NCBI GenBank assembly: GCA_903813345.2
Contig: CAIIXF020000004.1
Span: forward strand, 16,789,513-16,853,512
DNA length: 64,000 nucleotides
Source: Owenia fusiformis
Lineage: Eukaryota > Annelida > Polychaeta > Sabellida > Oweniidae
Reading direction: 5' to 3'
Part shown: in pieces, positions 47,225 to 58,690 of the stretch
How positions within the stretch are numbered: position 1 is the first letter of the stretch
Layout of the letters: every line of letters begins with the position of its first letter
Translations under genes and position numbers: made by a program
The notes under the pieces: model-generated
The model's database searches: none
Told to the model about the DNA's origin: nothing
The model's input: the letters and a program-made list of their open reading frames with translations, nothing else

Positions 47225-50111
47225 ATGGCTGGTACTCTAGTCTCTGCAGTATTAACGCTTTTATCTCTCACAGGTTCGACAAACAGTCAATTGACGCAGA
47301 CAGGTATGTTTTAAATGATTAAGCTAAAAATTGTGCAAAAGTATAGTACATAGTTTAAATAATATTAAGAACAATCCGATTCAAAAAAGTAGCTATTGTT
47401 TTTTTTGTTATGTTTTATGGTGCGTCAAAATTGTGAAGGAATTATTGTTGTGGTTTCATGATATATCAGATCCATGTCGGGTGGACAACCACACAATACT
47501 ATGGAACCAAACAGAAAGAAGTGTAAACTACAATGCATCCACTGATCTATGTGACAGGGGGAGTTGGTCTGACCAATGGTATAGAGTCATAAGCCCATCG
47601 GGAAATGACATGCCGACTGAATGTGTACCAGCTCGACGTTGTGGGACTGTGTTTCCAATGTGGCTGAATTGTATGTATATTACTGAATTTTGGTTGGTTA
47701 AAAGTGCATTCACACATTACATAGCTAGGCAAGGTGTGTCCGATTTCAGCCAATCCGAACACAGTATTTCATATAACTGCAGTGCATCATATCACCAACC
47801 ACCGCATCTAAATCAAGATAACAACTCGACTCTTCAGATTGTCATTAATGCTTTGCCAGCTTGACAATGGCTAAGTTTGATCGAAAATATGCTATTTTCA
47901 CTGGTGATCCACTCGATTACGCTGGTTACCAAAACGAAATGTCGGAACATCGAAGGTACGATTTTTCTCGTTTCCTTATTTTACACGTTGTAGGCAGAAT
48001 TCCCACGACATTTTTTAACACAAACGTGTATCAGTATTATACGTTTAAGAAATTGTACATATTTGCGAACAAATAGTTCAGAAGACAACAGAATCGTCGA
48101 TTTACTTCCTCACTTAAGTTACATAAACGGGTTTTCGAAAAACAGTTAAGATCTGCACTTTTAACCAAAACCGTTAATGTAACTTAAGTGAGGAAGTAAA
48201 TCGACGATTCTGTTTTCTTCTGAGCTATTTTTTTGCAAACATGTACATTTTCTAAAACATATGATACTGATAAACGTCGTGGGGATTCTACCTACAACGC
48301 GTGAAATGAAATACAAATCGTACCATCGACGTTCCGACATTTTGTTACCGAAACGGCTCGTTTTGGTAACCAGTGTAATCGAGTGGATCACCAGTGATTT
48401 CGGATCTTCTAAGTGACATAGTAGAGGATATCTTGCAATGTGTGAAAATAATTTAACCCCCAGATTCAATGCATTGTGGAATGGCCATGCCTTTCAGGCG
48501 TTGTTTCCTAAAAATAACACTCGATGCTGCGCATCTCGTTCATATTTTGGAACGAAACACCTTCAAGGAATGGTCATTCCACATTGCACTGAATCCAAGG
48601 CTTAAATCCTTAAAGAATAATTGTAGTGAAGATGAGAGTATTTTTAACTGTCAGACGTTTACAATTATATGTTGCTTACAACATTTCATCTTTGATCTAA
48701 TTCATGCCCATGTCTTAAATAATCCCAACATGTATTGTGTATTTTATTTGATCGATGATAAAAGATATTAAACAGAGATCGATCGATCTCGCCTAATAAA
48801 ACTAAATTGATCTGAACATAAATAAATCAGTTAGGTCTTAAGTATTTGTTATTAGTACAGAATGACATATTATCTTATGATAGCGTGGATAAACCCACAT
48901 TTCAAGATTCCAGTATGTCAAAATGATGTATTTGTTTGGAAACGTTATAGAAGTATTTAATTTGTTTGGAAACTTTATAGAAATACATTATTTCACAATT
49001 TGACATCTAGCTGATTTCTTTTTTGATTACTTTCTCTGTAAAAGAGACGTGCCAGGCTCTGACCCCAAAGGGTAGATGTAGAGATATTTGGTCTTAGTAT
49101 AAGAACTAGAGAGATGAACAAATTGTATATGTTTTCATAAAGTGACAACGCCCACCATCTCAGATAGAATATTGAAAAATATCTGTACTATAAACCAAAT
49201 AATGTACCTAACATAGTGTATTTGATTTAAATTGCAAAATATGTCACTACAAGAAATAAGCAATACAAGTTTAGCTGATGCACAATCTAGTGAGACTACG
49301 CGCACTTGACCATCAAATAATTTGTCCTTCTAGGCTCGTTGCCTTCACCAGAAGAGAACGAGAAGTCGTGCAACGCATGCGCAACAAATCTGCATAATTG
49401 CTGTGAACACGTCATATCGGTACGAGTGAAGAATTGTGGGAGTTTTAGGGTGTATTACCTGCCAGAAGCTCTGGGCTGCAGACATGCATATTGTTTTGGT
49501 ATGTTATACTCGCAAAGTTGCTCAAAACCTCCGCATTATTGAAGAGTTACTGTCGCGTATATTACATTTTTACCAAAATAATGGCAATACAAATCTGTAA
49601 TTTGGTCTCAAGATATATCTAAGATATCATATAAGCAATTAAAACGGGATATCACTGATTGGACGAGGAGAATTAAAGGCGAGATTCCCTCTTTAACCCC
49701 TTTATCTCATAATGCCGCCTGTGGACTAGGATTATATTTTCGATGTATTTTGAAGGATCTGAGGTCAGATGTCCATCTGGATATTGGTCTGAGAGTGGTT
49801 TCACGCCAAATTGCTCAAGTAAGTAGCTTCACATTAATTACATTACCAACCCTAATAAAAAGCGACATTTGGGAAAGGTAAAATAATCACCTTATTGTTC
49901 TTTGGCCTTACTGACTTTAATGTTCTTGAATTTTATGAGCTACATACATTGTATGACTTCAGAATTACCAACCACAATGGCCCCCTCTACCACAACGAGT
50001 TCATCATCAACTCTGGATGCTATATTGTTCAACAGACAAAATGGATTAAGTTTGCGTGTTTTAGAACAATTAAGCTGCGTTATACTATATAGTTTAAGTT
50101 TTAACACCTAA
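47225..50111 (+). CDS. Gene C: small secreted D8C-domain protein
   Basis: Five exons: 47225-47303, 47470-47670, 49334-49498, 49756-49818, 49963-50111; all introns are phase 1, GT/AG. The sum is 657 bp, 218 aa. Signal peptide MAGTLVSAVLTLLSLTG. The D8C domain is split over exons 2 and 3: DPCRVDNHTILWNQ, DQWYRVISPSGNDMPTEC, RRCGTVFPMWLN, then CNACATNLHNCCEHVI, VRVKNCGSFRVYYLPE and HAYCFG (12 cysteines). Exon 4 gives VRCPSGYWSESGFTPNC. Exon 5 is Thr/Ser-rich, then ends with a modestly hydrophobic tail (LSCVILYSLSF), possibly a GPI signal. Uromodulin, GP2 and VWDE share this domain. Exons 2-4 mirror the D8C exons of gene B in phase and order, so C is a compact paralogue. NYN-AST and NHT sequons suggest glycosylation. 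Confidence 0.82.
47691..47803. repeat. Short inverted-repeat element in gene C intron 2
   Basis: GGTTGGT…GTGCA at the left and TGCAGTGCA…ACCAACC at the right. The middle contains GGTGTGTCCGATTTCAGCC, which is shared in inverted orientation with the element at 62141-62330. It is a dispersed MITE-like family. Confidence 0.6.
47899..48396. repeat. Large foldback, arms of about 240 bp
   Basis: CACTGGTGATCCACTCGATT at 47899 is inverted at the right end (48396). The arms stay similar to the centre near 48147, through GACAACAGAATCGTCGATTT and its reverse complement. The right arm has a small internal insertion (CGAAACGGCTCG). A transcript of intron 2 could form a long hairpin. Confidence 0.75.
48420..48615. 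repeat. Dispersed inverted repeat (copy near 61.9 kb)
   Basis: CAATGCATTGTGGAATGGCC at about 48467 is mirrored by GGTCATTCCACATTGCACTG at about 48571, with AAGGCTTAAATCCTT outside. A diverged copy including AAGGATTTAAGCCCTTGACT and CAATGTGGAATGATCATTC stands at about 61875-61985. Confidence 0.6.
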
Positions 50112-50152
50112 CATACGATTACAATATCAAGCATTGCTTGCTTTTCGCACAG

Positions 50153-50158
50153 AATAAA
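50153..50158 (+). terminator. AATAAA polyadenylation signal of gene C
   Basis: AATAAA lies 42 bases after the TAA stop at 50109-50111, a normal distance for a short 3' UTR, and supports the choice of terminal exon. Confidence 0.6.
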
Positions 50159-51019
50159 GGATCACGGCAGCAAATATACACCGTCTATGCGACTCAATTT
50201 GTATGATATTCCCAAAAATGTGTCATCTCAGTATGATTTTTTGCAAAAAAATAAAATTGCTCGTTTTATAGTCAATATACAGTGATTTTAACATTTTGCG
50301 ATATTCAAAGGGTGCATTATTTTGGCCTGAATATTGAGGTTTTTTAAATCGTCATCATTTGAAACGATGAGGACATCTTAGAATTTTAAATCTTATCTTG
50401 ATTGATTCAAATGAATTAAACAAATCTCTGTTTTTAAATTCTTGTAGACTGTACGTAAAATATTATCACAGTTTCAAAAATATATATGTAATTTTTCTTG
50501 TTGAAACCCAATGAATCCATTATCAAGGTGAAACCAATCTAATATATTTTAATGTACATTGTATTTACCCTTGTTTTCCCTCAATTTTATTATTTGGTCA
50601 AATATTTGATTTTTGTATATTACTACTGATCTGACAGCCTTCGTAAAATGTTAAAAATGAGTGTAAGCTTGCAGGTGTTTGCATCTTCGGCTCAGATTGA
50701 CTGATTGCAACAAGATTTCATAGTTCATTGAAAATACTGTAACGAGACTTTTTGTGAGCAGTTACAAACTATGAAAGTTGAAAGTATAGTATATCCACGA
50801 GGTACTAACTCACCGGGGCGTATCGAACCCAAAACGCCCCGTAATACCGTTAATTTGAATTTCAAACCTACCCTGTCTTTGGAAAATCAATGATTGTGAG
50901 TTTCACACTACACCGTTTTTCTTCAAACTTGTTCCATTAAAACCTTCACAGAAATACCTTTCAGTCGAGACATTGCCTTTGTATACAAAGTCCCCTCGTT
51001 TTAGCGGCGTTTTGGTCCC
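50159..51019. other. Intergenic, no gene recognised
   Basis: AT-rich; an isolated GGGGCGTATCGAACCC near 50816 and AACGCCCCG near 50833 resemble the motif of the neighbouring palindrome. Confidence 0.35.
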
Positions 51020-51506
51020 AAGATGTGAGAAGTTGCAAATCCTCAGAGATTTCAACCACAATCCTTGATATCTCGTCAGTTCTTCTATCACTCTCCCCCA
51101 TATTCTGCGCAAGGACTCCCATTACAACCCTCCATCGCTGCATCAACATATTTATTACATGAAACGCAGCAATTTTGAAAAGTCCTACGCAACTGTTCGA
51201 AATTGACCAAAACGCCCCGTTGTCTTCCAAAACGCCCCGCAGAGTCTATGACTACAAACGTGTATCAAGATAAGGTGTATAGATCCAACGGGGCGTTTTG
51301 GAAGAGAACGGGGCGTTTTGATCAATTTCGAACAGATGCGTAGGACCTTTGGAAATTGGTGCGTTTAGTGTAATAAATATGTTGATGCAGAGATGGAGGG
51401 TTGTCATGGGAGTCATTGTGCAAAATATAGGGGAGAATAATAAAAAAGAACTGGCGATATATCGAGGCTTTTGGTTGAAATCTCTGAAAAATGAGACATG
51501 TAATCT
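51020..51506. repeat. Foldback element with GGGGCGTTTTG arms
   Basis: The arms (about 51020-51242 and 51290-51506) are inverted copies, including GATTTCAACCAC / GGTTGAAATC, CAACCCTCCATC / GATGGAGGGTTG and, near the centre, AACGCCCCG twice in each arm. The spacer is about 47 bp. It is a non-coding palindromic element or MITE. Confidence 0.75.
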
Positions 51507-52073
51507 TGAACTGTTCTCGTTATGAAGACATCCGTATAGACTTGTATGCAAACGTTTCTACTATTGTAACTGGTTTCATGAATTTAGATGAAGAGAGTAA
51601 ATTTCAGTGTTCAATGTCTAATGACAGAATTTGTCTCTTCACTGCCAAAGCCTGTGACCGGATGCTTAAACGACGGGAACATTTTATTTACAAAACATGA
51701 TTAATATGTTTTTACAAACGTGTCTTATAGGCCTATAGGGGGCCTGGGGTGATTTTAACAGTGTACTATTGTTTTATATATGTAATTGTATTTTAACTCA
51801 TGACACTATAATAAAATTAAAATAAATAAATAAAAATATATTTCATGATTGATATTGTTAAGTCATCATGCATATCACCGTGTTTTTGAATAATTGCACA
51901 TTCTAATCCTGCTTATTTCAAATTGATAGGTTCAATATTAGCAAAGTTACGACTCCTCTACGGAAGGGCGATTTCTTCGTAAAATTTGCATCGTCAGTAA
52001 AGATTTGACGAAGACAAACATTTTTAGTTCCAAGTTATCCATTTCAGTTATGTTCTGGTATGATTTCGATTGT

Positions 52074-54663
52074 CTATATGCCAGTTATAGTTTGTTTTAC
52101 TAGGTTAGATAGTGCTCCATCTTTTTGTATGGCCTGTTTAGGAGGGACCCTGGTAACGGGACAGTTAGCATGCTGGGTGACATACTCCATTGTCGAACGT
52201 CCTTTGTTTGTTCCGCAACCTGCAATTATCTGCATATTTAATATATAGTTGTAATTGCCATAAAAACGGGTTAAAAAGAATCGTGCAGATCCTATGCTAT
52301 ATTACATTATAGGATTCATGTAATATAGAAACATCCGACAGTAAATGCAATACAATGATCAAACGCACAGAAGCACTATTTAATTGAAGTAAAGATGAAA
52401 TGAATGAACTGATTTTAATATACCATTGGAAAGGATGGCATTTTAGAAATAAGGATCTTACATGTCTTATAATATCAACAGGGACTTCTAGTAATTGAAA
52501 TGAATTTTATATAGTGCTTTTATGAACAGGAGGCAATTTTGGTTTGTGGTTGATGTCGATGGAATGCAATATTTGTTGTTAAGGTATCCAGTGTTGCATT
52601 CTTATATCACACTGTACACTGGCGTATCTAGTTTGTACCTATAATGATGATGTCAACGTCCTCATCTCGAGCATACTTGACAATAGTCTCTCCCGGAGTG
52701 CCCTCCTTCACTATGATGCGGCCTGACATCTATAAAATAGGTAAGAACTCAAATTCAAAAGGTAACGTAAACATACGTGGCAAATGGTAATACCAGGTGA
52801 AACAGCATTAGGACATAATGCAGTAAGGAAACATACAGGGTATACGAAAGCAATCCATGACAAGGAAAACAAAGCTACAGTAAATTTTTAAATGTTAGGA
52901 ACTACTTTGAATTTAAAAAATAAGCAATCAAAAGACTATATTGCAACAGTATATAAAAACTTGTCCTAACTTTTGTATATTTCAGATAGTTATGTATAAT
53001 GTGCAGTAAAGCTGTGACCTTTTGTAATTTAGGGAGTTTCAGCTATGTTAATTTTTCCGAAAATAACATGGCGGAGAAGCATCAAAATATAAGAGGGCAC
53101 AGCTATGATAGCTAAACTACAAAACAAACCAAAATAAACAAAAGTTAGGACATGTATAAATGTTTCTATTTTTACATATACTGCTTCAATATGGTCCTTT
53201 GATTGCTTATTTTTTAAATTCAAAGTAGTTACCAACATTTAAAATTTTACTTTATATCTTAAATATGATTTCAAAATTACAAGTCTATAGGACGTTTCAT
53301 TCATACTAAAGTAAATTGTTGGATCCCTCTAAAGATATCCGTATTTTTGTCAAAACTAATTTCGTTTTACCTGTTTCTTCTCCATCTCATCTTTGTAGGC
53401 CATCATCATGTTCTTTCTATCTTCACGCTGTTTTGTTAGCAATGTCTGACCTATTAAAAATTGCGAATGACTAAGAAATTCTTGTCTTGAGACATATTTA
53501 TGATATAACTACTAAACAGCTTAAAGTTATCAAATGTTTTTGGTGCAGCTTGGCAATATAGTGAACTATAGAGAGAGTGCCAAATCTGTAACGTGAATGT
53601 CGTTGCTAGGAGATTCCATTTCCATCAAATAAACAGATTTTTTAACATTTAAGAAAGTGTGATAAAAACTTACATTAAAGTATAGCACCGTCAACGAATT
53701 GATGGTCACTCTCCTGTATTTGTGGAAGTTCAACATCACGGGCATTGATGACAATGACAAACTTACATTTCAGTATAGCACTGTTATGGGAAGGGGCGTC
53801 ACTCTCCTGTTCAATATCATGGGCATCAATTACAATGACAAACTTACATTTCAGTATAGCACCGTCATGGGAAAGGTCGTTACTCTCCTATATCTGTGGA
53901 AGTTCAATATCATAGGCATTGATGACAATGACAAACTTACATTTCAGTATAGCACTGTTATGGGAAGGGGCGTCACTCTCCTGTTCAATATCATGGGCAT
54001 CAATTACAATGACAAACTTACATTTCAGTATAGCACTGTCATGGGAAAGGTCGTTACTCTCCTATATCTGTGGAAGTTCAATATCATAGGCATTGATGAC
54101 AATAACAAACTTACATTTCAGTATAGCACTGTTATGGGAAGGGGCGTCACTCTCCTGTTCAATATCATGGGCATCAATTACAATGACAAACTTACATTAA
54201 AGTATAGCACCGTCAATGAATTGATGGTCACTCTCCTGTATTTGTGGAAGTTCAACATCACGGGCATTGATGACAATGACAAACTCACATTTCAGTATAG
54301 CACTGTTATGGGAAGGGGCGTCACTCTCCTGTTCAATATCATGGGCATCAATTACAATGACAAACTTACATTTCAGTATAGCACCGTCATGGGAAAGGTC
54401 GTTACTCTCCTATATCTGTGGAAGTTCAATATCATAGGCATTGATGACAATGACAAACTTACATTTCAGTATAGCACTGTTATGGGAAGGGGCGTCACTC
54501 TCCTGTTCAATATCATGGGCATCAATTACAATGACAAACTTACATTTCAGTATAGCACCGTCATGGGATAGAGCGTCACTCTCCTGTATTTGTGGGAGTT
54601 CAACATCATGGGCATTAATGACAATGACATAATGACTCTGGTTGTGTAACGTTCCTACGTACC
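52074..54663 (-). CDS. Gene D (partial): universal stress protein, 3' exons
   Basis: Exons in transcript order: 54663-54544, 53450-53371, 52729-52639, 52219-52074; phases 1, 1, 0, 1 join without a stop to TAG at 52076-52074. The product reads YVGTLHNQSHYVIVINAHDV (first β-strand after the USP N-terminus), then a charged helix (REDRKNMMMAYKDEMEKKQ), IIVKEGTPGETIVKYARDED, VDIIIIG and NKGRSTMEYVTQHANCPV. These are landmarks of the USP α/β fold. The usual G-x2-G-x9-G-(S/T) nucleotide loop is replaced by GCGTNKGRST, so ATP binding is doubtful. The first exon (AVDGS region) was not found and may lie beyond or be overlooked between 54.7 and 64 kb. Confidence 0.8.
53668..54543 (-). repeat. 174-bp tandem array derived from a USP exon
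   Basis: Five copies at exact 174-bp steps (marker CTGTTATGGG at 53781, 53955, 54129, 54303, 54477), each built from a 96-bp and a 78-bp subunit. On the minus strand each subunit repeats the 3' part of the exon 54663-54544: VIVINAHD, QESDA and GAILK codons followed by GTAAGT. It lies in the intron directly after that exon. The plus-strand open frame of 290 codons (53699-54571) is a by-product of the repeat, not a gene. Confidence 0.85.
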
Positions 54664-54896
54664 CTACATAAAATAGAAGTTAACGTGTCGCTTGTTTACA
54701 ATGATCAATATGATGATCTATTTATTTGGATTTCATTTTAACAGTTTTAATTTATAATGTCTGAATATATATTTTCTGTAAGGCTGGTTTTAAAGCAGTT
54801 GCGTTGCCTTGCAGTTGCCTCGCATTTTTCACGCCTTGCTACGTCCATGGTATGGTTTTGAGAAATATAATTTGTATCCATGACTTAATTCTGATA

Positions 54897-55733
54897 TGTG
54901 TGTCCCAAAAACGTACCTAAAATTACAAAACTTTTAGTTTAGTCTTGCTTATTCAATGCTTTAATTCTCTTTATACCACATGTTCAATGTAACCTCCTCA
55001 TATTTCGACGTCAGCTTGAATCTTTACTGCTACATTGTCCATCACATTTGAAAGTGTTTCTGGTGGAATGTTTTGAATTTCTCTTCGGATATTGGTCTCT
55101 TGACTTGGGATGAGCATAAACATGGTTGTTCAAGTTATCCCGGATGGAGAAAAAGTCTTGAATGTCAAATCTATTGAATAGGGGGACCCTAACAATGTCT
55201 TCATACCAAGAGATCAGACGTTTGAAACTGCTTTCATGAGTTCGTGTGTGGCCCTTATTTGCTGTATGTGGAGGGGCACAATCTTTTTGAAACCACAATG
55301 TTCTCATCTGAAAGGTAGAATCTAAGTATCAACTCCTAAATCATTTGACGATAATTGACCTCGGTCTCTGTGATTGAACAGCCGTCTTCACCCTCGAACT
55401 TCTTTCTCTATGGCTATTTGAAGGAGCATATCTAAGCTCATCCCAAGCCAAAAGACTTAGAACAATGTGAAGCCAACATACAAAGAGAAATTCAAAACAT
55501 TCCATCCGAAACATTTTCAAATGAGATGAACGATGTAGTATAACGGATGTGGGTTGTCATCTTAATATAAAATGAAAGTAAAGGGTTAAAACATTAAAAA
55601 GGTAAGACTGAATTAAAAACTGTATATTGGGGAGAAAACTTAATTAATTACATGCGTCAGCAACACGACAATGCAAAAATGTCTGAAAAAATGATTGGTT
55701 TATCCGACGACGTACATTTTTGAGACACTCTGT
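54897..55733. mobile_element. Foldback mariner-like element with transposase fragments in both arms
   Basis: TA at 54895-54896 and 55734-55735. The inverted ends read TGTGTGTCCCAAAAACGTAC and its diverged mirror. The left arm on the minus strand has WFQKDCAPPHTA (DDE second-Asp box with D-C for D-G) and VYAHPK. The right arm on the plus strand has SPSNFFLYGYLKEHI, then REIQNIPSETFSNEM. The two arms are inverted copies of the same transposase C-terminal region. Dead. Confidence 0.75.
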
Positions 55734-55735
55734 AT

Positions 55736-56805
55736 GTACATATTTTGGAACACAACTCGAGTGTATAATTATGCAATATTTAATTTTCATAAGTGATTCG
55801 AAGCACCCGGCCCTCTTACACATTTTTCATAGGCTGCCTTTTAAGTTGCTAAATTGTTACTCTGTCGTATTCTTATAATTGAACCATTCCCACGTGTCAA
55901 TGTGGTCTTTCCCAACCTTCATGAAATATACATGAATAAAAAAGATTGCTCAGAAATACTGGCTTTAATAGTGGGACCAGTGATAGTGTTAAGTGCACCA
56001 AACGTTAAGCATTAGCCATTAATAAAACATCTAAGGTGTTTGTTGTATAAAAATTCAAGCTTTAATTACATACATAAAAAAGTTTTATATTTCGGATAAA
56101 TTATTTTTAATGCAGTCAACCTTAATAGTAATTTAGTAATTTATGTGAGCTTCAAAGGTAATATATTTTTCGAAAATAACATGCTGGAGAAATATAAAAT
56201 ACAAGAGGTTGCGCATTTGTTACCCAAACCACAAGCGAGCGAAATTTGCAAACGATTTGCAGCTAAAAATGTACATATTTCCATATAATATTACACTGCA
56301 GGCCTTCGATTGCTTACTTTTAGGATTGAGGAATTGATATTTTCTTTGACTCGGACCTCTTGTCCATGTACCAACTACATATTAAAAAAATGCCGTGGGC
56401 AAAGGAGATCAATTTCGAGGTTTTAACCCGCCATAAGTTTCACTATTAATTTTTGATGATGTTCCTGGAGAACATTATTCGTTTCAATGTAAAATAGTAC
56501 CCACATATTTTGTCCTGAATATCAAAGTGATATTTAGTCCCGTTGGGCATTTAGGTAGATATCATATGGAGACAACCCAAAATACAACTCATTCCTCGTT
56601 AAAAAACGTGTATATCCACTCCTTTCAAAACCATACATATGATTTAAAGGTCCCGTGTAAAATTCCCCATGTATCTTTGCCGACCAAACAAGACAATCTG
56701 TTCATAAAACGAGGAATAGACTCATCCATGCATGGAAACATCCTCCGATCACAGGGCTTCAAAATCCAGAATATTTTCTTTCTTTTTACACCCTGCTATA
56801 AGCAA
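55736..56805. other. Intergenic, no gene recognised
   Basis: AT-rich sequence. 56745-56805 matches 7053-7110 (GATCACAG-GCTTCAAAAT-CAGAATAT), a dispersed repeat. Nothing else supported. Confidence 0.35.
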
Positions 56806-56984
56806 TTATCCTACACTTAGTGTACTAAATGTATAATAACATGAAAAAATAAATTTGATATTTATTGGCAAAATGAATATCCGGAGGATATCGTAACGAT
56901 ATACTCCGGGCGGAGGATATCGTGACGATATACTCCGGAAAACCCAATGTGCGGAGGATATTGTGACGATATACTCCGCTTGGT
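56806..56984. mobile_element. Second, right-truncated copy of the palindromic MITE
   Basis: Same left end (TTATCCTACACTTAGTGTAC) and the same three 29-bp palindromes at 56881-56909, 56910-56938 and 56951-56979, over 90% identical to 1341-1521. The right inverted end is missing. The third unit here reads GGATATTGTG where the first copy reads GGAAATTGTG. Confidence 0.8.
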
Positions 56985-58534
56985 TTGAAGTCTAGCATAT
57001 TTAGAAAAGATTGATATAAATATTACTTCAATTTTGTTTTTGCCACCTGAATGATGTCACTATAATGTCACTTAGCTTTCAAAATAATATAATATGCAAG
57101 GCATTAAAGTTGTACATTGGAGATGCCATTTCATTATTAAAATAGTGTGTAATTTGTTCAATCTTTGCATTGGTGTTAAAATGTCTTGTGTTTTGCACTA
57201 TAAAGTGGATTTTTGATGATTCCAATTTCAACTTTTAATTGAAAAAGGCGAAAAATTTGAATATTTGAGAAACAATTTTCAAAATATTTTTTTTGAAAAA
57301 TCTCTGGAATAACTTTTAGAGTAACGGAAATTATATAGTAAATGAATGACAATAACATATTTTCAAACTCTACGCGGGGCCTTTAAGGATTCTATTATCT
57401 TTATCAGTTGGTACAAATCAGCAACATTAAATTTTATTCTGTGTATTTCGCTTAATTTGTTTAATTAGCTTATTTCATTACCAGCTATCTTTTTACATTG
57501 CACTATGCCTATTTTTATTTTTCCTTACTTTCCTTGTGTTTTCCTAGTGCTAGCCCTTGTGAGTTCCGCGTAAGTCCTGACTATTTACATGTAAATGGTG
57601 AAACAGATAAAGTTACTCTTAGGAGATATAAGAACATGTCTAAAACAATTTAAATCGAAATGGAAATAAAATCTTTCATCGTGTCGAAAATTATACCCGT
57701 CCTTGGATTTGTCAGCTTTAGGATTTAGGTTCAAAATAGCACCTGATCGAGATCTCCAATAGCGGAGAAAACAAATTGACAGTTTTACATTATTTGTAGT
57801 ATTTACAGTATTTGTTCCAAAAAAAGTAAAATATCCCGTAGCTCTAGGTCTCACTAATACTGGTTGATAAGAAAACATGATAAAATTAGCAAGTCATAAT
57901 ATTGTGACATTAAAAAGTTACCAGAGAAGAAAAACGTATATTTTGGAGTATGGTAAGCTAAAGCCGTTTTATATGTACTGGGGGGTTTTGAATACAGGGT
58001 TTATTCCAAGGGAAATATGTGTATCTCCCGAGAGACTACAGGAACCGAGAGAGATACACATATTCCCGAGGGATAAACTCTTTATCCGAAACCGACCATG
58101 TACATAACAGATGTACTCCATACCTCGAGTTCTAGGTACATACCTCATAAAGTTCCAAGATTCAAAACCGTACTTTAAGGTACTTTAAGGTACGTATGTG
58201 ATTTTTTCACACATCCCTTTCATTTTTTCAGAACATGTAGGTTATGTAATTACACATACAATGCTAAAATATTTAAGCTATATCTTAAATTAATTTTGAA
58301 ATAAGGTTGCCATGGTAACCTGTATTTAGGGTAGCCAGGTCAGTTAAATTATAATGTCTAAAATAAATAAATTTAATCATTCCTCGGTACCTATTTTAAG
58401 CAGATCAAACGCATCTTCCAGTCATTGCCAACTATTCATTGATCTGTTCTATACCCCTGATACCCTTGTTTGATAATTTACACAGTGGGATAGCTACAGT
58501 ACTCTCAGTAACAAAGCTCACACATCGCCATCCG
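56985..58534. other. Intergenic with one hairpin
   Basis: No gene recognised. At about 58002-58077 a near-palindrome (GAAATATGTGTATCTC / GAGATACACATATTCC with GGGTTTAT / GGGATAAA outside) forms a hairpin. Confidence 0.45.
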
Positions 58535-58690
58535 CCGTACACTCGTTCGGGAAGCGGGCGTAGTTCGTGCGCTGAGCGTTCGTTGGTAGCTCGCTATTCG
58601 CGCGCGATGCGGTCGTAGATCGCCAGCGCTCAATGCGCTGAGCGTCCGCTTCGCAGTCGTTCACCACCAGCGCAGTTGAAGAGCATGTAA
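58535..58690. other. Isolated CpG- and GC-rich patch
   Basis: Against AT-rich surroundings this 150-bp block is rich in CpG, contains TCGCGCGCGA, and repeats GCGCTGAGCGT twice (about 58571 and 58636). No open frame or known motif explains it. It may be a small CpG island or a fragment of a GC-rich repeat. Confidence 0.5.

Noticed and set aside
47690-47864. Read-through of gene C exon 2 frame to 47864
   Set aside because: A GTATGT donor at 47671 follows the D8C WLN motif, and the downstream part is a MITE-like repeat also found at 62.1-62.3 kb.
53699-54571. 290-codon plus-strand open frame with repeated LTFQYSTVMG
   Set aside because: It is the antisense of a USP-exon-derived tandem repeat. 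Period 174 is divisible by 3, so an open frame persists by chance; no domain and no splice context.
57585-57878. 97-codon minus-strand frame MFSYQPVLVRPRATGYF as the USP first exon
   Set aside because: No AVDGS-like motif and no donor in the required phase.
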